A stretch of DNA of 64,000 nt from Glycine soja (GCF_004193775.1 NC_041004.1:3548718-3612717), one strand, 5' to 3'; positions 12,150 to 21,768 are shown, numbered from the stretch's first letter. The notes: a model not told the origin generated them from the letters alone. Numbers and translations are program-made.

Positions 12150-12765
12150 CTATGCTTTCTTCTTCTCATGCAAACTCTTAACAAAATTGGCCTTAGAAAG
12201 CCCATCCCTATTCATCATAGCATAAGTGTTAGGCAAAGGTAACAAATTAAGAGGAGACAATGGATTAAAACCGTAGACTACCTCAAAAGGAGAATAAGTA
12301 GTAGAGTTTACTACCCTGTTATAAGAAAATTCAGTATAGGGTAGGCATTGCTTCCAAGCATTCAAATTCTTACCTATCAAGCACCTTAGAAGTTGAGATA
12401 GAGTTTGATTTACCAGAACGATAAGCATAACACATGGACTCAAACTTTCTCTAACCCATCCTTTTTCCATCAAGCTCACCACTTGTCTTTGGCTCTCTTT
12501 TGTTTCTTATGGATTACTTCTATATGTTGGCCTATTTGGTATGGAAAGTCTCGGCATGAGATCAATTTGGTGCTCTATCCCTCTCAAAGGAGGCAACCCA
12601 TGAGGAGGGGTCTTTAGGGAAGACGTCCCCAAACTTTAGTAATTCTTTCACATCTAGAGGAAAAGAGCTAGCAATAGAAGACAAATAATAAGCATAAAGT
12701 ATTAGTAAATACATAGGTTGCCTAGCTAGTAGCACTTTCTTCACCTTTTTTACTCTTATGAACAA
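12150..12765 (-). pseudogene. Residual pol: RT-entry sequence fused to integrase C-terminal part
   Basis: Minus-strand frames first give the linker before reverse transcriptase (LLKFGDVFPKD near 12650), then MEKGWVRESLSPC at the RT entry. They pass without a break into VNQTLSQLLRCLIGKN and SYNRVVNSTTYSPFEVVYG, which belong to the integrase C-terminal half. The switch, near 12413, marks an internal deletion removing the RT catalytic core, RNase H and the integrase core. The 110-codon fusion frame (12482-12150) stays open, but a frameshift separates it from the upstream linker. Confidence 0.75.
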
Positions 12766-12869
12766 GCTCTATATTTTTCTCTTTTGATTTTCATCTTTTT
12801 TTTTTCAATTTCACTCTTTTCTTTCTTTTCTCTCCTTTCATGTTTCTCTATCTTTTCATCAATTTTGTT

Positions 12870-13204
12870 TTACTCTTCTTTTCTCTCTTGTTCTCTTTTC
12901 ACTCTCATTTTTATTTGATCCTCACAAACCTCACTTGGAGACAAAGGTTTAAGGGTAACCTTGTGTCCTTTATGTACAAATGAAAATTTGTTTGTGATAC
13001 CATTATGCACAACATCCCTATCATACTGCCAAGGCCTTCCAAGTAAGAGATGACTAGCCTCCATAGGGACTACATCAAACAGTATCTCATCAACATATTT
13101 TCCAATGGAGAAACATATCAAACTACAACTAGCTCCTCATTGTCACTCAACCATTGTAGTTTGTAAGACCTGGGGTGAGGGAAAGATTTTCAATCAATCT
13201 TTGA
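12870..13204 (-). pseudogene. Ty3/gypsy protease C-terminal half and linker
   Basis: The minus strand reads FSIGKYVDEILFDVVPMEA, then HLLLGRPWQYDRDVVHNG and the charged linker VTLKPLSPSEVCEDQIKMR, typical of the protease-to-RT segment of plant gypsy polyproteins. Upstream, through about 13180, the frame is broken but still recognisable (YKLQWLSDNEELVV). The N-terminal half with the DGVSCTNVAS motif lies across the nested insertion at 16900-17000. Confidence 0.75.
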
Positions 13205-13209
13205 CTAGC
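13205..13209. repeat. Target duplication CTAGC, left copy
   Basis: CTAGC here directly precedes the nested LTR at 13210 and is repeated at 16896-16900 directly after the nested LTR ending at 16895. This perfect 5-bp direct repeat defines the outer limits of the nested insertion. Confidence 0.85.
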
Positions 13210-13863
13210 TGATGTGAACCTGAGTAGGAGCGGATCATTTGATACAGGCTACGAAGGTTTGGATGACGCCACTTCCGGTGAAGGAAGATAAGTCAGGGTA
13301 GACGCCACTTCCAATGAAGGAAGATAAGTCTGGGTAGACGCCACTTCCAGTGAAGGAAGATAAGTCAGGGTAGACGCCACTTCCAGTGAAGGAAGATAAG
13401 TCAGGGTAGACGCCACTTCCGGTGAAGGAAGATAAGTCAGGGTAGACACCACAAGGATTACCTTGATAAGCCTGATATTGGTTCAACAAGGAACCCAGAG
13501 AGAAACTCTCACCAAATTTATCAAAATGCCAAAAGTTTCTTTTATTGAAAACAAAAACAAATACTTATAGTGTATCTAAACAAAAAGATAAAAATAGACA
13601 TGGGCCTTCTAAACAGTTTGGGCCAAAATTACAATAAAAATAAATTATAACTAAAAACTTATTTAACTTGAGCCTTCAAATTAGTTTGGGCCTTCAGCAA
13701 CAATTAATAGTCTTAATAGTGTCTCTGCCTCTGGGCCTTCATCCTTCTCCACTTGGGCCTTCATCCTTCTCCACTCGGGAGCTTTGTCCTTCTCCACTTG
13801 GACCTTCGTCCTTCTCCACTTGGGCCTTTAGCCTGTATTAGGCCAGTTTCATGATTCTCATCA
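13210..13863 (-). repeat. Nested LTR A (3' LTR)
   Basis: In minus orientation it starts TGATGAGAATCATGAAACTGG. It then has a ~22-bp repeated GGGCCTTCATCCTTCTCCACTT-type block (13735-13830), a CTATAAG TATA-like site near 13564-13570, an AATAAA signal (13541-13546) and five 36-bp tandem units before the CA end. The purine tract CCAAGAAGGAGGGAA (13864-13878, minus) abuts it internally. Confidence 0.85.
13267..13449 (-). repeat. 36-bp minisatellite in LTR A (5 units)
   Basis: Five consecutive 36-bp units (plus-strand form GTAGACGCCACTTCCRGTGAAGGAAGATAAGTCNGG) with single-base variants. The length is a multiple of three, so open frames run through on the minus strand (GVYPDLSSFTGS repeats), but nothing suggests these are translated. 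Confidence 0.9.
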
Positions 13864-14549
13864 TTCCCTCCTTCTTGGAAAACATTTGTCCTCAAATGTC
13901 CAGGATCATCACCGGGTTCAAGTACCACTTCCTTCCTTTTCTTGTGGGCTTGCTTGGCATAACTTTCATTCTTCTTTGCAATTTGCACCTTCACTTGGTC
14001 ATACAATCTTTTCACATACTCAACTTTGACCTGTGCATCCTTATGCTGAGTCTCTTGGGGCTTGTTGTTGTAAGTTGGCTTGTTAGGCAATGAAGCTTCT
14101 AGAAGGAGATCAACTTGATGTTCTATGCTTCTTGAAGGTGGCAGTCCATGAGGAATCTCCTTGGGAAAGACATCTTTAAATTCCTGCAATAAGGGTTGAA
14201 CACTAGGAGAAACATAAATAGTTAACTGATTAGAATTATCACTCTCTCTTTCTTGTGTATCACTCTTTTCCTCGGGTATATCACTCTTCTTTTTCATATT
14301 CCTTTGTGGTGCCTCACTATTTTCTTTCTCTTGTTCTCTCTTTTCTCTCATTCTGATTTGGTCATCACACACTTCTCTAGGGGATAGAGGTTTAAGAGTA
14401 AACGAGGAAGATTTGGCTATTCGTCTATAGGGCTCTTCTTTGTTACGGTTCAACAAACGTTGCATTTGTGTAGTCCACGCATCCAGAAATAAGCGCTGAG
14501 ATTCGTCCAGTTGATGATATACACCACCATTGTCACCAGCTCTTGCCAT
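13761..14549 (-). CDS. Chimeric 262-residue retroelement ORF (gag N-term / linker / integrase C-term)
   Basis: One open frame fuses three pieces of a gypsy polyprotein. Residues 1-49 begin MARAGDNGG and contain LFLDAWTTQMQRLLNRNKEE, gag-like. Residues 50-167 carry the protease-to-RT linker (FTLKPLSPREVCDDQIRMR) and the RT-entry block (LLQEFKDVFPKEIPHGLPP through NKPQET). From residue 168 it matches an integrase C-terminal stretch (VKRLYDQVKVQIAKKNESYAKQ) and ends inside the LTR. All catalytic domains are missing, yet the frame is open for 789 bp. It may be a relic, or a protein kept by a non-autonomous lineage. No promoter other than the LTR is seen. Confidence 0.6.
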   Translation of the reverse strand: MARAGDNGGVYHQLDESQRLFLDAWTTQMQRLLNRNKEEPYRRIAKSSSFTLKPLSPREVCDDQIRMREKREQEKENSEAPQRNMKKKSDIPEEKSDTQERESDNSNQLTIYVSPSVQPLLQEFKDVFPKEIPHGLPPSRSIEHQVDLLLEASLPNKPTYNNKPQETQHKDAQVKVEYVKRLYDQVKVQIAKKNESYAKQAHKKRKEVVLEPGDDPGHLRTNVFQEGGNDENHETGLIQAKGPSGEGRRSKWRRTKLPSGEG

Positions 14550-14599
14550 GATTAAGGAACAAAGAATTTTGCAGTAAATTAAAAAAAAATTCAGGACCT

Positions 14600-15533
14600 C
14601 ACCACACTCTACTCACGTGTTTCTCTCTTTGATGGTAGTTCACTCGTGTTTGATGCTCTCAATATAGGCTTTTGTGTGATGTTTTCACTCTTGCCTTTTA
14701 CCACTCACTCCCTCTTAAGTTCCTGGATGAATCAAATTAGACACACAAGGTATATAACAGGAAAGATAGTTTAATTATCACAGACTATGTAGCAAATTTA
14801 ATTTGGATAACAAATCAGATTTGATTTTGGTTAACAAATTAGACTTGATTTGAATTTAGATTTGATTTGGATAGCAGATTGGATTTGATTTGGATAACAG
14901 ATTAGACTTGATTTGATTTGGATAACAAATTTTGATTTGATTTGATTTGATTTGGATAACAGATCAGATTTGGATAATAAATTAGATTTAATTTGGATAA
15001 CAGATATGATAACAAATAAGATAATAGATAGGATAGCAGATAAGATAACAGATATGACAAGTAAACTTCAAATGCTCATAACTTTTTCTACGATTGTCTG
15101 TTTGAGGCCCACTATATATCAAAACGCTCAGAATTCAGAAGAGAATCCAGATAAGGGGATTTGGTACACAATTTTCTTCCAAAAAAAAGCCTCTAACTGC
15201 CTCAATTTCGTGTTTAAAGATCAAACACCCACTTTCTCTTTTTTCTCTTTCTTCTTTTCTTCTCTGTTTTTTTTAAAAATTTCTGCAACTTTTTTTTTTT
15301 ACTTGAAACAGAACTGAAACAATTTTTTTTGACACAAAGTCTGAAAGACACTAGAAACAAGAACAACAACAAGAACACAAACGTGACAAGAACAAGAACG
15401 AAACAAAGACACAAACAAGAACGCAACAAGACGCAAACAAGAAAACAAATAACAGAACAAGGACAAAACACGAACCTGGACAAATTACAAAGAAAAATAA
15501 TAGGATAAGATAGAACCTGTATCAAGAGCCGAA
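14600..15533. other. Internal leader of the nested element with degenerate GATTTGATTTGGATAACA repeats
   Basis: This non-coding part lies between the primer site and the ORF. At 14790-15060 a ~20-bp motif (GATTTGATTTGGATAACAGATTAG) recurs in degenerate tandem form, then CA/GA-rich sequence (15340-15480, AACAAGAACAAGAAC). This would be the transcript leader. Confidence 0.6.
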
Positions 15534-15545
15534 GCTCTGATACCA
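15534..15545 (-). other. Primer binding site (tRNA-iMet type) of the nested element
   Basis: The minus strand reads TGGTATCAGAGC, the usual plant primer site complementary to the 3' end of initiator tRNA-Met. It lies two bases from the end of LTR B. Confidence 0.85.
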
Positions 15546-15547
15546 GA

Positions 15548-16236
15548 TGATGTGAATCTTACGGGGCGGATCGTTTGATACAGGCTACGGAGGTTTTGGA
15601 TGACGCCACTTTCGGTGAAGGAAGATAAGTCAGGGTAGACGCCACTTCCAGTGAAGGAAGATAAGTCTGGGTAGACGCCACTTCCAATGAAGGAAGATAA
15701 GTCCGGGTAGACGCCACTTCCAGTGAAGGAAGATAAGTCAGGGTAGACGCCACTTCCGGTGAAGGAAGATAAGTCTGGGTAGACGCCACTTCCAGTTAAG
15801 GAAGATAAGTCAGGGTAGACGCCACAAGGATTACCTTGATAAGTCTGATATTGGTTCAACAAGGAACCCAGAGAGAAACTCTCACCAAATTTATCAAAAT
15901 GTCAAAAGTTTCTTTTATTGAAAACAAAAACAAATACTTATAGTGTATCTAAACAAAAAGATAAAAATAGACATGCGCCTTCTAAACAGTTTGGGCCAAA
16001 ATTACAATAAAAATAAATTATAACTAAAAACTTATTTAACTTGAGCCTTCAAATTAGTTTGGGCCTTCAGCAACAATTAATAGTCTTAATAGTGTCTCTG
16101 CCTCTGGGCCTTCATCCTTCTCCACTTGGGCCTTCATCCTTCTCCACTCGGGGGCTTTGTCCTTCTCCACTTGGGCCTTCGTCCTTCTCCACTTGGGCCT
16201 TTAGTCTGTATTAGGCCAGTTTCATGATTCTCATCA
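15548..16236 (-). repeat. Nested LTR B (six 36-bp units)
   Basis: Homologous to LTRs A and C but 35 bp longer, with six 36-bp units (about 15604-15822). It has a different terminal segment (TGATGTGAATCTTACGGGGCGG). Its left 5-mer is CCAGA (15543-15547) and its right 5-mer TTAGA (16237-16241), equal after two C-to-T changes, so they could be its own target duplication. Confidence 0.8.
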
Positions 16237-16241
16237 TTAGA

Positions 16242-16895
16242 TGATTTGAACCTGAGTAGGAGCGGATCGTTTGATACAGGCTACGAAGGTTTGGATGACG
16301 CCACTTCCAGTGAAGGAAGATAAGTCAGGGTAGACACCACTTCCGGTGAAGGAAGATAAGTCCGGGTAGACGCCACTTCCAGTGAAGGAAGATAAGTCTG
16401 GGTAGACGCCACTTCCAGTGAAGGAAGATAAGTCAGGGTAGACGCCACTTCCGGTGAAGGAAGATAAGTCAGGGTAGACGCCACAAGGATTACCTTGATA
16501 AGTCTGATATTGGTTCAACAAGGAACCCGGAGAGAAAGTCTCACCAAATTTATCAAAATGCCAAAAGTTTCTTTTATTGAAAACAAAAACAAATACTTAT
16601 AGTGTATCTAAACAAAAAGATAAAAATAGACATGGGTCTTCTAAACAGTTTGGGCCAAAATTACAATAAAAATAAATTATAACTAAAAACTTATTTAACT
16701 TGAGCCTTCAAATTAGTTTGGGCCTTCAGCAACAATTAATAGTCTTAATAGTGTCTCTGCCTCTGGGCCTTCATCCTTCTCCACTTGGGCCTTCATCCTT
16801 CTCCACTCGGGGGCTTTGTCCTTCTCCACTTGGGCCTTCGTCCTTCTCCACTTGGGCCTTTAGTCTGTATTAGGCCAGTTTCATGATTCTCATCA
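16242..16895 (-). repeat. Nested LTR C (5' LTR of the outer element)
   Basis: 654 bp, TGATTTGAACC...TCTCATCA, with five 36-bp units (about 16298-16485). It is closest to LTR A and is followed directly by the target repeat CTAGC (16896-16900). Confidence 0.85.
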
Positions 16896-16900
16896 CTAGC

Positions 16901-18228
16901 TACATTAGTGCAACTAACCCCATCAATAATCAAAGAGCATATTTTCCCCATGACCATGCACCTAGTATGAAAAGCGTTCTCCCTTTGAGTTTCATCTTTA
17001 TCCTTACACACACTCCTCATTAACCTCTTAACCATCAAAAGATTACCTTCCAGAGGTTGTACATCACATTTACTTTCACTCTTACTAGAAGAACTAGAAG
17101 AAGATGCACTAGTGATATCCCCATTACCCAACACAATCGTTGTCCTTTTGTTAGGACATTAGGAGGCAATATGACCCTTTTCCCAAACACTTAAAACTTT
17201 TAATAGAACTCGCCTTTGAAGAAGTGGGAGTAGGGATATAATTATTTTTACCAAGGACAACACCTTTTTCATGAGATTTGAATGAAGATCCTCCCTCCTT
17301 CTTGAATGTCTCCTTATCTTTCCAAGTTGAAGAGTCATAGGGGGACTTCTTGTATGTATACTTCCTCTTTAATTACTGCTCCACCATGATAGCTTGATGA
17401 ATGAGATCCTCCAAAGAGGCATAGTGGTGCAACTTTACAATGTCTTGGATCTCCCTATTAAGACCATGCAAAAAACCTTGTCATGGCGGCCTCTTGAGAC
17501 CCCTCAATTTGAGCCTTAATCAAGGAAATCTCCATCTCTTTGTAATACTCATCCACACTCCTATTTCCTTGAATTAGTCTTTAAAGCTTATTGTGAAGGT
17601 ATCCCCCATAATAGGACGACACAAATCTTTCTCTGAAAACTCTCTTCATGTCTTGTCAAGTATTAATCAAAGGTCTTCTCATCCTCTCAACATCACTCCT
17701 CACTTGATTCCACCATACTAAGGCATATCCCTCAAACTCCAGGGAGGTCAATTTGATCTTTTTCTCTTCATTGTAGTTGTAGCAAGCAAAGACTTGCTCA
17801 ACCTTCATCTCTCACTCAAGATACACTTTTGGATCATAAGTCCTTTTAAAAATAGGGATCTTCACCTTCACTCCCTCAATTCTTTCCTCTCTTTGTCTAC
17901 CTCCATATCTTCTATGGTTTCTTCTCTCCCTATACCTCGTATTCCTCCTTCATCCCTCATCTTCTTCATACCCCTCATTTTCTCCATTAAAAGAATTAGA
18001 TGATATGTCCTCTCTTCTTCGCTCTGTATTTTCAATCCTTACACTTAAAGCTTTACTACTCCTATGTATTCTTCCCAAACTCTCCTCAATCTCTTTTCTC
18101 ATTCTCTCCATCCTTTCTTCATCTTCATAACTTATTCTTCTCATTTGCTCACCAAGTTTAATCATCTCCACCATGAGCCTTGCGGTTTTCAAAGATGGTG
18201 GAGTAGTATCTCCACTTGTAGAAGTCAT
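16901..18228 (-). pseudogene. Ty3/gypsy gag and protease start (broken)
   Basis: The minus strand starts MTSTSGDTTPPSLKTARL at 18228, with a charged, probably coiled-coil segment rich in E and R (residues 20-80). A capsid-like region follows at about 17930-17480 (LTSLEFEGYALVWWNQVRSD is visible; a TGA interrupts it). A zinc knuckle near 17150-17210 reads SFKCLGKGHIAS, with the first Cys replaced and a stop before the last Cys. The protease active-site region IIDGVSCTNVAS (near 16905-16945) runs into the nested insertion. Several stops show it is inactive. Confidence 0.75.
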
Positions 18229-19033
18229 ACCTACAAGTAAAGTTAGTGTGTAAGTAATAAAAAAAATAGGACATCACTACTCAACTTAGTGTTTCACTCA
18301 AGTTCACTCATGTATCACTCTTTTCAAGACTTTTTCTTTTATAATATGCACTTCTGCCTTTTATCACTCTTGCTCCTCTTTAGTTCTTAAGCAGAACCTT
18401 CAAGCTCAAAATCAAGAAGTATTCAATGTGAAATATGTTACAAATCAAAACTCCACTTAAGAAGCCAAGAAAAGAAATACTCTAAGACAAAACTAAAGAA
18501 TTTTAAAGAAATGTCAAGGAAGACAAACTAAAAGACTCGAGAACGAAAAAGAGGATTGTCCAAGAATTGAACTATACTAGATGTAAATAACCAACAAGAC
18601 ACAATTTTTTTGAAATAGAAGTATGTAAAAACAAGAAAGACTCTAAATGCAATTTTTTTTTTGCGTTTTTGTTTTTTTATACATTTTTTTGGCACACAAT
18701 TCAAATTTGAATGCAAATATGTGATTGGGAAAATTCAAATCTAGGTTGTAACTTAATTTTGGCTCCAAATCTGAAAACTGGATTTCTTTCTGTATTTACT
18801 TCTTTCTTTCCTTTTTTTGCATGAATTTTAAGACTATATTTATAAAAAAAAAAGATAAAAAGATATTGATACTAGATATTAGAAAAGAAAGAAAGACTCA
18901 AAGAAATAAAAACAAAGGAAAATGAAATAATAATATAGAGTTAAACAAAAAAAATGACAAAACAAACAAAGGAGAAAACACACATGAAACAGAAAATACA
19001 AAGGATAGATAATACCTGATTTCAAGAACCAAA
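18229..19033. other. 5' leader of the Ty3/gypsy element
   Basis: Non-coding sequence between primer site and gag. The part at 18161-18404, spanning the gag start, is copied at 20322-20564. The rest is A-rich with no other feature. Confidence 0.6.
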
Positions 19034-19045
19034 GCTCTTATACCA
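19034..19045 (-). other. Primer binding site of the Ty3/gypsy element (mutated)
   Basis: The minus strand reads TGGTATAAGAGC, one base from the tRNA-iMet primer site TGGTATCAGAGC, two bases inside the 5' LTR. Confidence 0.8.
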
Positions 19046-19047
19046 AT

Positions 19048-19647
19048 TGATGGGACCCTGATTTGGGGATCCAATTTTTAGCATCAACAAACTGGAAAAC
19101 CAATTTGGAACTTTATAAAATTGGGGAAAATAAAATGATAAAGCGAAATTAGAGAAGAAGATGGAAAGAACAACGCTACAATCTTGGAAGATTGATAAGC
19201 TGAGGATGATTCACCACAAAGAATAGAATTATTTGATAAGAACCTAAGGTTTCACACAAGAATCAAGAGAGACACTTTCTTAATTATGTCTAATATGAAA
19301 ATTTCATCAAAACTGTCAACAAAGTGTTTAAGGTGTCTATTTATAACTTCTACTAGTAACCCTAAATGAGGTCTTAGGCCCAATAACTAATCTAATAATT
19401 AAAGACTTAAAAGGAACAATAAAAAAAAGGTAGCAATCCATTACAAGTCCAAAAATATAATTTAAAACGAAATTCTAAAAGTTAGCTAAAATAAATGAAT
19501 TTCACTTCTTCTTATGTTTCCTCCATGAGAGGATTTAGTCTCTTGCCAAGTTCTTCTTGAAATCTCTTACTTCTTGCTCAAGTGATTGGTCCATCCATGT
19601 TGAGGCCACCGAAGTCAAACTCTTCCTCCTCGGATATTCCTCTATCA
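19048..19647 (-). repeat. 5' LTR of the Ty3/gypsy element
   Basis: Runs TGATGGGACCC...CTCTATCA and pairs with 11248-11845. Differences are scattered substitutions and small indels, including an extra CTACAATCTTGGAAGATTG-containing segment near 19180, so the insertion is not recent. Confidence 0.85.
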
Positions 19648-20055
19648 ACAACAAAAAAGATATTATATATTTAGAATGTTTGTAATCTATCACAAGTTGT
19701 TGACAAATTGACAAATAAGGGTAAATACATTGATATTATAAGTTATTACTCTCCTTGTAGATGCATGGTGGTTGCTCACAGCCTAAACACACTCCAATAC
19801 ACGATTTGATCCTCACCAAAAAACCACACAAGCCCGTACAACAAGATCTTTGCCTAGATGCTATAAGCTAATACTTATTGGTTTTATTTAATTATTTACA
19901 ATTCGATTTGTAATTTTTATATTTAAGTTATTAATATTTTGTCTTCGTTGCTCAACTGTTAATAACTTGATGATCATTGGATGAAAATGATCAATTGTTG
20001 TAACTTTAAAATACCAAATGAGACAATTTTTTGGTGATAGAAAAAGAAGGAAGGA

Positions 20056-20323
20056 AGAGAGAAAAAGATCCCGAGTCTCATTCTCCTTACTAAGAAAATA
20101 CTAATAATTAAAAATTAATAAAAAAAATAGTTGAGACGATTTCTTAATTTGTGTTGAGTGTTAACACTTTCGTAAAGGATCAAAGTTTAAGGACTTCTAA
20201 ATGAATCAATTGGGTTTCAAAATAAAAATTAAAAAATGACCCAAATTAATAATGTCAGGGATTTTCTTTTTGCACTTAACATTTTTCCAATACACCCAAC
20301 AATAAAAAGGAAAAACCAAAAAT
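20056..20323. repeat. 268-bp direct repeat, copy 1
   Basis: Runs from AGAGAGAAAAAGATC to AAAAACCAAAAAT and matches 20563-20835 with scattered substitutions. The two copies are separated only by a retroelement-derived patch. Confidence 0.85.
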
Positions 20324-20564
20324 CATCTCCGCCATGAGCCTTGCGGTTTTTGGAGATGGTGGAGTAGCATCTCCACTTGTAGAAGTCATACCTACAAGTA
20401 AAGTTAGTGCACAAGTAATAAACAAAATAGGACCTCATTACTCAACTTAGTATTTCACTCAAGTTCATTCATGTATCACTCTTTCAAGACTTTTTCTTTT
20501 ACAATATGCACTCTTGCCTTTTACCACTCTTGCTCCGCTTCAGTTCTCAAGCAGAACCTTCAAG
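20322..20564 (-). mobile_element. Patch copied from Ty3/gypsy leader/gag start
   Basis: This 243-bp segment corresponds to 18161-18404 of the nearby element (same orientation; both contain CCATGAGCCTTGCGGTTTT and end AGCAGAACCTTCAAG). It carries no LTR, primer site or ends of its own, so it did not arrive by transposition. Confidence 0.85.
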
Positions 20565-20835
20565 AGAGAAAAAGATCCGGAGTCTCATTCTCCTTACTAA
20601 TAAAATACTAATAATTAACAATTAATAATAATAATAATAACAGTTGAGATGATTTCTTAGTTTGTGTTGAGTGTTAACACTTTGGTAAAGGATCAAAGTT
20701 TAAGGACTTCTAAATGAATCAATTGGGTTTCAAAATAAAAATTAATAAATGGCCCAAATTAATAATGTTGGGGATTTTCTTCCTGCACTTAAATTTTTTC
20801 AATACACCCAACAATAAGAGAGAAAAACCAAAAAT
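20563..20835. repeat. 268-bp direct repeat, copy 2
   Basis: Second copy of 20056-20323, slightly longer because of small indels (a TAATAATAATAATAA tract). Confidence 0.85.
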
Positions 20836-20946
20836 ACCCTTACATATAACACTGAAACTTATGGATTGTCAATCCGTAAGCCTCATACGGATCCATATGG
20901 CCCATATTATATTATAAATATGTTTTAAGAAATAATTTAAAATTAA

Positions 20947-21020
20947 TGACTCGTGCAGATCTTGAACATGTAACTTTCGCGTTATTAGCACGACACTTTA
21001 ACCAACTGAGCTAATAGACT
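20947..21020 (-). pseudogene. tRNA-Ile (AAU anticodon) relic
   Basis: The minus strand contains TATTAGCTCAGTTGGTTAAA (D-arm and A box) and GTGCTAATAACGC (anticodon arm, anticodon AAT), followed by ACATGTTCAAGATCTGC (T-arm, B box GTTCAAGAT). The overall length of 74 nt is right, but the acceptor strands (AGTCTAT and ACGAGTC) pair poorly and the T stem is imperfect. It is therefore probably a pseudogene or the head of a tRNA-derived SINE. Confidence 0.7.
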
Positions 21021-21522
21021 AATTATGTTAAAAAATAATTAACGTCGATATATACCACTAAAATTTCTAATGTATATTTAATACACACATAATTTTACAT
21101 GATAAATTTTATATCAATTAATTTTGATCTAATAATATTTTTTATATATATAAATTTTAAAATATGTTGGATGTAAAAGAAATTTGTTGGGTGTAAGAAG
21201 AATAATAATAATATGGATGGAAGACAGGAAGAGAACTTCGGCCCATTATAAAGCCGAGGCCCTTTAAAGCAAAGCTTGTCTCTATTTTTATTTTTTTTTC
21301 AATACATCGTCGATCAAACTTGCATTCTCATACACACTATCTAAAATCCTCCAATACTATGCCAACCCTAATGGATTATTGGATTATTGCAAAGCTTTTC
21401 GTATCAAAAGGAAAAGGATTTTCTCAATTTTAAGAAGTATTGCTAAACTTAACAAGCAAATCGTTTGTTTGTAGATAAAAAATTACGATCATGTAGAAAA
21501 GAATGTTAGGCCTATTATAAAA

Positions 21523-21768
21523 GGCAGTTGCTATATCCACTCGTCTTATTTACTTATCCACTGCCCTTTTTAATTTGTTTTAAAAAAAATGTCCTCTTTC
21601 AAAGAATACACTCCCCTGTTGACAGTTTCCAAAAAATCACCCACCTCTTTCTTTTGTATTCAGATTTTTCCAGAAGGGTAGTGTATCTTTTTAAAGATGA
21701 CATTTTTAGAAAACAAATTGAAAAAGGGGGTGAATAAGCAAAGAAGGGGAGTGGATATAGCACGTCCC
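21523..21768. mobile_element. 246-bp MITE with 8-bp target duplication
   Basis: Terminal inverted repeats GGCAGTTGCTATATCCACTC (left) and, read inward from the right, GGGACGTGCTATATCCACTC flank a non-coding interior. TTATAAAA is present at both 21515-21522 and 21769-21776. An 8-bp duplication fits the hAT group. Three mismatches lie near the outer ends of the repeats. Confidence 0.8.

Larger units (their letters stand above)
13210..16895 (-). mobile_element. Nested non-autonomous LTR element with three LTRs
   Basis: The order on plus is LTR A (13210-13863), purine tract, internal region with one ORF, primer site, LTR B (15548-16236), TTAGA, LTR C (16242-16895). CTAGC target repeats flank the A-to-C unit. 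All LTRs run TGAT...ATCA, and orientation is minus, as in the host element. A and C are both 654 bp and share the GAACCTGAGTAGGAGCGG end, while B is 689 bp and differs there. So A and C are probably the original pair and B a later LTR at the C/primer-site junction. The internal region has no protease, RT or integrase core, so mobility would need enzymes from elsewhere. Confidence 0.85.
11248..19647 (-). mobile_element. Defective Ty3/gypsy LTR retrotransposon with a nested relative
   Basis: Two ~600-bp LTRs (11248-11845 and 19048-19647) enclose, in minus-strand order, a tRNA-iMet-type primer site, a 5' leader, gag, a protease region, a residual reverse-transcriptase/integrase fusion and a purine-rich tract. 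Removing the nested insertion (13210-16895 plus one target copy) leaves about 4.7 kb, too short for a complete element. The RT core, RNase H and integrase core are deleted. All reading frames carry stops or frameshifts, so it cannot act autonomously. The left LTR begins CAATGGG where the right begins TGATGGG, and flanking 5-mers differ (TTTTC and ACAAC), so no target duplication survives. I do not assign a named lineage. Confidence 0.85.

Noticed and set aside
13267..13449. 36-bp repeats as a CRISPR-like array
   Set aside because: The units are directly adjacent without unique spacers, lie inside LTRs, and the DNA is plant nuclear.
13210..16236. LTR A to LTR B as the inserted unit
   Set aside because: The 5-mers outside it (CTAGC and TTAGA) do not match, whereas CTAGC matches outside LTR C.
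13235..16521. Open frames with repeated GVYPDLSSFTGS / LPSLEVASTLTY peptides
   Set aside because: They are read from the 36-bp LTR minisatellite, whose length is a multiple of three. Open frames follow from the repeat and there is no sign of a gene.
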